In this document: one piece after another, positions 31,075 to 34,854 of the stretch | Numbering within the stretch: position 1 is the stretch's first letter | Layout of the letters: each line of letters begins with the position of its first letter | Assembly (NCBI GenBank): GCA_937915735.1 | Contig: CALGGS010000060.1 | Span: forward strand, 1-34,854 | Origin: an uncultured Treponema sp. | Lineage (GTDB): Bacteria; Spirochaetota; Spirochaetia; Treponematales; Treponemataceae | Direction: 5' to 3' | Length of the DNA stretch: 34,854 bases | Program-made: the position numbers and the translations under genes | The notes under the pieces: generated by a model | The model's database searches: none | Told to the model about the DNA's origin: nothing | Seen by the model: only the letters and a program-made list of their open reading frames with translations

Positions 31075-33609
31075 ATGGCTTTTTTCGACAAAATTGAAAA
31101 TTATGACAGATTGCTTTCAAAGGCGGTAAATACATTAAATCCTCTTATGGTTTTCTGTAATATCTCCTCAGATTTGTATCAGATTATTTCGTACAGCAAA
31201 AATGTTATAAGAGATTCTATCGCCTATTCTGGGAAATTTTCTTCCCTTGTAAGCGAAGTTCTCGCCTCCATAAAAAATACGGATTACGCGGCCCTTTTTT
31301 CCGCAAATTTCACCCGTGAAAAAATACTTTCTCGTATAGGTTTTAATGATTCGCCCTTGGTTCTTCAGTTTCCCTATGCTCTTACAGACGAAAATGAGCA
31401 GTGGATAGAACTTCAGATGATTTTTGTCGGCGGAGACTCCAGTTCTTCCGGCGAAACTGAGGCCATTCTCCTTGGAAAAAACATCAATAAAGAAAAGCTG
31501 AAGGAAGAAGAACAGAAGCGGACAAAGGATTTTATGGGGATGCTGGCTAGCGAATATTCCAATGTCTACCATGTCAACATCGATACCCTGGACTTTTACG
31601 CCTACAATCTTTCGGACAGAATAGAGTCAAAAATCGGCGAGGTAGTTCATTCAAAAATTCCATTTACCAAAGCTGCGGAGTTTTATGCCGAAAAATGCTG
31701 CTTTGAGGACGATAAGTCCGAGTTCTTGTATCATTGCTCTCCAGAGTATGTGTCTGAGCAGTTTTCTGTGTTAGACCGCTTCACCTACCGCTATCGCAAC
31801 GAATCAAATCAGTATTGCGAGATGAAATGCGTAAAATGCGGTGACTGGGACAGGGAAAACAGGACTGTCGTGTTTGGCTTCTCCGTAAAGGACGCGGAAA
31901 TTCGTGTCGAAATAAAGGCTCATAAGGATTTGAAAGACGCTAAAATCCGTGCTGAGCGGGCGAGCGCGACAAAAAGCGAATTTTTGGCAAGAATGAGCCA
32001 TGACATCCGCACTCCTATAAACGGAGTCATTGGAATGGCGGAGCTTGCCTCTAAAAATCTGAATAACCCGCAAAAAATAGGGCAGTGTCTCGAAAAAATC
32101 AACAAGGCGGCCTATCACCTGCACTCGCTTGTGAACGACATTCTTGATATGAGCCACATCGAGAGCAATAAGCTGGAAATAGCCCACAAGCCAATGAATA
32201 TCCTTTCTCTTGCGGACGGTTGTCTTTCAATAATCGAAGGTCAGCTTGTAAAACGAAATTTAAAAATTATCACCGAATTCGATGAATTCAAGCATCCTTT
32301 TGTAATTGGCGATGAGCTTCATTTAAGGCAGGCTGTCGTAAATATTCTCGGAAACGCCGTAAAATTCACTCCGGACGGTGGAAAGATAACGTTCAGAATC
32401 AAAGAACTTTCATCGGGCTCTAAGACAATCACTTACAGGATTGAAATCGAGGACACCGGAATCGGAATGAAAGCCGAATTCTTAAATCATATCTGGGATA
32501 CCTTCGCCCAGGAGGATGGGGGCGCCCGCTCTGACTACAGGGGAACCGGTCTTGGAACGGCAATCGCAAAATCTCTGGTCGAGCTTATGGGCGGGACAAT
32601 CAGCGTAAAATCAAAGCTTAACGAAGGGAGCACTTTTAAAATCGATATTCCTTTTGCCATTGACGATAGGACAGAGACCGTCAGGAGTACGGAGCTTGGA
32701 GACGGCGAGGACGGGGAAACTCTTGTCGGGGCAAAAATTCTTCTTGTAGAGGATAACGAGACAAACCGAACGAGTGCAAAGGAGCTTCTTGAAGCTTACG
32801 GGGCGACTGTCTTTGTCGCCGGAGAGGGAAAAACCGCGATAAAAATATTCTCCGAGTCAAAGCCGAATTATTTTGACGCGATTTTAATGGATATAATGAT
32901 GCCCGTAATGGATGGAATCGAGGCAACCAAAAAAATCCGTTCGCTTGAGCGGCTTGATGCCAAAATAACTCCGATTATCGCCCTTACAGCCAATGCCTTT
33001 GAAGAAGATGTCAGAAAATCACTTGAGGCGGGAATGGATGAGCATCTTACGAAGCCAATCGAAATTTCCCGTGTCGTAAAAACCCTCATAAAATGCATGA
33101 GGCAAAAATCCCTGAAGCAGGCGGAGGAGCTTAATAAGGTTCTTTTGAACACAAGCAACAAGGATTCTCTTACGGGAGTGGGAAATTCTCACGCCTTTGA
33201 AGAGGCGAAGGACACGATAAACACGGAAATAAAGAAAAATCCTGAATTTGAAATGGGCATTCTTCTCTGTGACATAACTAACCTGCGCAAGGTTAATGAC
33301 AGGCTTGGAAGTGAGACCGGTGACAGCGCAATCATCAGCCTTTGCAAGCTTATCTGCGAGGTTTTTAAGCACAGCCCTGTATTCAGGTCTTCAAACGACG
33401 AATTTGCCGTAATTTTGCAGGGAATTGACTTTAAAAACGAAGAAAGCTTAATCGAAAATTTTGATTCCAGATTAAAGCAGCTTTTTTCGGGGCCGATGCC
33501 TGTATTGGTAAGCACCGGCTTTGCCCGCTTTTTGCCGCAGGAACAAAAGAATATTTCTCAGGTCATAAAAAAAGCCCAGAAAGAAATGGCGAAGAATAAA
33601 AAGAGATGA
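31075..33609 (+). CDS. Cytosolic hybrid histidine kinase with degenerate GGDEF domain
   Basis: 844 residues with no membrane helix. Order: an N-terminal sensory region (1-130) of unknown type, a second PAS-like segment (about 150-275), HisKA with ARMSHDIRTP (His309), HATPase_c (NILGNAVKFT, EDTGIGM, GTGLGTAIAK), a receiver with Asp606 (AILMDIMMPVMDG), and a C-terminal GGDEF-type domain (about 685-844). The last begins with the usual DSLTGVGNSHAFEE and keeps Asp733, but the catalytic loop is RSSNDEF (771-777) instead of GGDEF. It is therefore probably not a cyclase but a GTP-binding or docking domain. No ribosome binding site; leaderless promoter. The reverse transcriptase gene follows 28 bases later. 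Confidence 0.92.
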   Translation: MAFFDKIENYDRLLSKAVNTLNPLMVFCNISSDLYQIISYSKNVIRDSIAYSGKFSSLVSEVLASIKNTDYAALFSANFTREKILSRIGFNDSPLVLQFPYALTDENEQWIELQMIFVGGDSSSSGETEAILLGKNINKEKLKEEEQKRTKDFMGMLASEYSNVYHVNIDTLDFYAYNLSDRIESKIGEVVHSKIPFTKAAEFYAEKCCFEDDKSEFLYHCSPEYVSEQFSVLDRFTYRYRNESNQYCEMKCVKCGDWDRENRTVVFGFSVKDAEIRVEIKAHKDLKDAKIRAERASATKSEFLARMSHDIRTPINGVIGMAELASKNLNNPQKIGQCLEKINKAAYHLHSLVNDILDMSHIESNKLEIAHKPMNILSLADGCLSIIEGQLVKRNLKIITEFDEFKHPFVIGDELHLRQAVVNILGNAVKFTPDGGKITFRIKELSSGSKTITYRIEIEDTGIGMKAEFLNHIWDTFAQEDGGARSDYRGTGLGTAIAKSLVELMGGTISVKSKLNEGSTFKIDIPFAIDDRTETVRSTELGDGEDGETLVGAKILLVEDNETNRTSAKELLEAYGATVFVAGEGKTAIKIFSESKPNYFDAILMDIMMPVMDGIEATKKIRSLERLDAKITPIIALTANAFEEDVRKSLEAGMDEHLTKPIEISRVVKTLIKCMRQKSLKQAEELNKVLLNTSNKDSLTGVGNSHAFEEAKDTINTEIKKNPEFEMGILLCDITNLRKVNDRLGSETGDSAIISLCKLICEVFKHSPVFRSSNDEFAVILQGIDFKNEESLIENFDSRLKQLFSGPMPVLVSTGFARFLPQEQKNISQVIKKAQKEMAKNKKR

Positions 33610-33637
33610 GCTTAAAATCAAGAAAAGCACATTTTTA

Positions 33638-34807
33638 GTGAAGCCCATAATTGATTTTGAAGAACTTCTTAGAGCATATTTTGACTGCAGAAAGACAAAA
33701 AGATGGTCAAAAGGAGCTTTGGAATTTGAAATTGACTATGAACATAATCTTTTGGACTTGTACGAGGGTTTAATTTCTGAAAAATGGAATCCGGGAAAAT
33801 CTTCGTGCTTTATTGTGACAAAGCCTGTCTGCAGGGAAATTTTTGCCGCTCCGTTCCGTGACAGAATCGTTCATCATCTTCTAATCAATAGGCTGAATCC
33901 TTATTTTGAAAAATATTTTATCCGTGATTCGTATGCTTGCCGTGAAAAAAAAGGAATTTTTGCCGCAATTTCAAAACTTGAGCATTTTATTCGTTCAGAA
34001 TCAAAAAATGGAGCTGAAAGTTGTTTTATTCTAAAGCTCGATATAAAGGGCTTTTTTATGAGTATTCCAAGACAGAAATTGTGTAAAAAACTGGAAGACT
34101 TTATTGATGAGAAGATTGTCGTGTTGAGACACGACAATGAATTCTTAAAGTCGCTTGTACGGAAAATCGTGCTTACGGATCCGACTCAGAATTGTATTCG
34201 ACGAAGTCCCGCTTATTTGTGGAAACAACTTCCTTTCGATAAAAGTCTTTTTACCTGCAAAAAAGGCTGTGGGCTTCCAATCGGAAATCTTACGAGTCAG
34301 GTTTTTGCGAATTTCTATCTTACGGAATTTGACCACTTTATAAAGCATACTCTTCAGGTCAAAAATTATGTGCGCTATGTGGACGATTTTGTGATAGTTC
34401 ACAAAGATGAAAAATATCTGAAAATGCTCATTCCCGAAATCAGAAAATTTTTGGAGAAAAATCTTGAACTAAAACTGCATCCAAATAAAATTTATCTTCA
34501 GAAAGCCTGTCATGGTGTGGAATTTTTGGGAAGTTTTATAAAGCCAAGTCATACCGTGAGCGGACGAAGAATAAAAAGAAATTTTGTGAGTAAATTGCAG
34601 ACTTACGAAAATCTTGCTGAAAGCCATAAGCCTACGGGCGAAGAAAAAAATGCGATATTATCGAGCGTAAATTCATATTTTGGAATTTTTCGTCATTATA
34701 AAAGCTATAAATTTCGCACAACGCAACTTATCCGTCACTTTAAGAATAAACTCAAAAAACATTTTTCGTTGAAAAGTGAAGCCTTAAAAATCGAACGAAG
34801 AAACTAA
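33638..34807 (+). CDS. Reverse transcriptase of the diversity-generating-retroelement class
   Basis: 389 residues. Fingers motifs: APFRDRIVHHLLINRLNPYF (71-90) and IRDSYACREKKG. Motif A is LKLDIKGFF with Asp135. GLPIGNLTSQ (212-221) carries the IGxxxSQ motif that marks DGR enzymes in place of the QGxxxSP of group II intron and retroviral types. The active site is YVRYVDDFVIV (Asp249/Asp250). The thumb part ends NSYFGIFRHYKSYKFR, typical of DGRs. No maturase, RNase H or integrase domain is present. The start is GTG 33638 with no ribosome binding site; the frame is open back into the kinase gene, so the true start is uncertain. It would copy a template-repeat RNA with errors at adenines; no template repeat is visible next to it within the window. 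Confidence 0.9.
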   Translation: MKPIIDFEELLRAYFDCRKTKRWSKGALEFEIDYEHNLLDLYEGLISEKWNPGKSSCFIVTKPVCREIFAAPFRDRIVHHLLINRLNPYFEKYFIRDSYACREKKGIFAAISKLEHFIRSESKNGAESCFILKLDIKGFFMSIPRQKLCKKLEDFIDEKIVVLRHDNEFLKSLVRKIVLTDPTQNCIRRSPAYLWKQLPFDKSLFTCKKGCGLPIGNLTSQVFANFYLTEFDHFIKHTLQVKNYVRYVDDFVIVHKDEKYLKMLIPEIRKFLEKNLELKLHPNKIYLQKACHGVEFLGSFIKPSHTVSGRRIKRNFVSKLQTYENLAESHKPTGEEKNAILSSVNSYFGIFRHYKSYKFRTTQLIRHFKNKLKKHFSLKSEALKIERRN

Positions 34808-34810
34808 GGA

Positions 34811-34847
34811 AACACTGAATAAATCCTAATGAGGATTTTTCAGTGTT
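34811..34847 (+). terminator. Long hairpin just after the reverse transcriptase gene
   Basis: Left arm 34811-34827 and right arm 34832-34847 pair over 16 bp with a single bulged base and an AATG loop. It starts three bases after the stop codon. It lacks a strong T-run after the stem (only four T's lie inside the right arm), so it may be a bidirectional terminator, an element end, or part of the DGR RNA. The window ends seven bases later. Confidence 0.5.
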
Positions 34848-34854
34848 AACCTTG

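Noticed and set aside
33610..33637. Template repeat between the kinase and RT genes
   Set aside because: The gap is only 28 bases and shows no similarity to the variable region at 38-157.

Overview
The window looks like chromosome of a spirochaete, most likely a Treponema or close relative. The evidence is the flagellar gene order flbD-motA-motB-fliL-fliM-fliY-fliO-fliP-fliQ-fliR, a FliY that fuses a FliM-like N-terminus to a FliN-type C-terminus, many MKK-type signal peptides with short lipoboxes, two-component hybrid kinases, a bactofilin and TPR proteins. Genes are densely packed. No rRNA, tRNA, CRISPR array or insertion sequence was recognised.

Layout: (1) 1-600: the 3' end of a diversity-generating-retroelement (DGR) type target gene, its terminator and a small unknown gene. 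(2) 645-4896: miaA, a convergent biotin ECF transporter operon (bioY-ecfA-ecfT, minus strand) with a BirA-like operator at its promoter, and the divergent hemW. (3) 4899-6972: an OmpR-type regulator and its sensor kinase (minus). (4) 7020-14603: a flagellar operon that starts behind a repeat-rich control region and ends abruptly at fliR; a terminator/promoter overlap before fliO splits it. (5) 14587-17001: a phosphoketolase on the opposite strand. (6) 17296-30501, all minus: SMC, a one-TM protein, a large low-complexity lipoprotein, two TPR proteins, rlmN, a hybrid kinase with its solute-binding lipoprotein, and a DUF1015 protein. (7) 30615-34807, plus: bactofilin, a second (cytosolic) hybrid kinase ending in a degenerate GGDEF domain, and a reverse transcriptase of the DGR class, followed by a long hairpin.

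The most interesting system is the DGR. A target-type C-terminus rich in Tyr/Asp/Ser codons sits at the left edge and a DGR reverse transcriptase (IGNLTSQ and YVDD motifs) sits at the right edge, both on the plus strand and about 33.5 kb apart. No template repeat was seen between them, so it must lie outside the window, or these are parts of two loci. Other points of interest are a cluster of probable leaderless mRNAs, an SMC without a recognisable hinge, a 9-G tract inside hemW, a Met/Gly-rich FliY linker, and a terminator arm that also supplies a -35 box.
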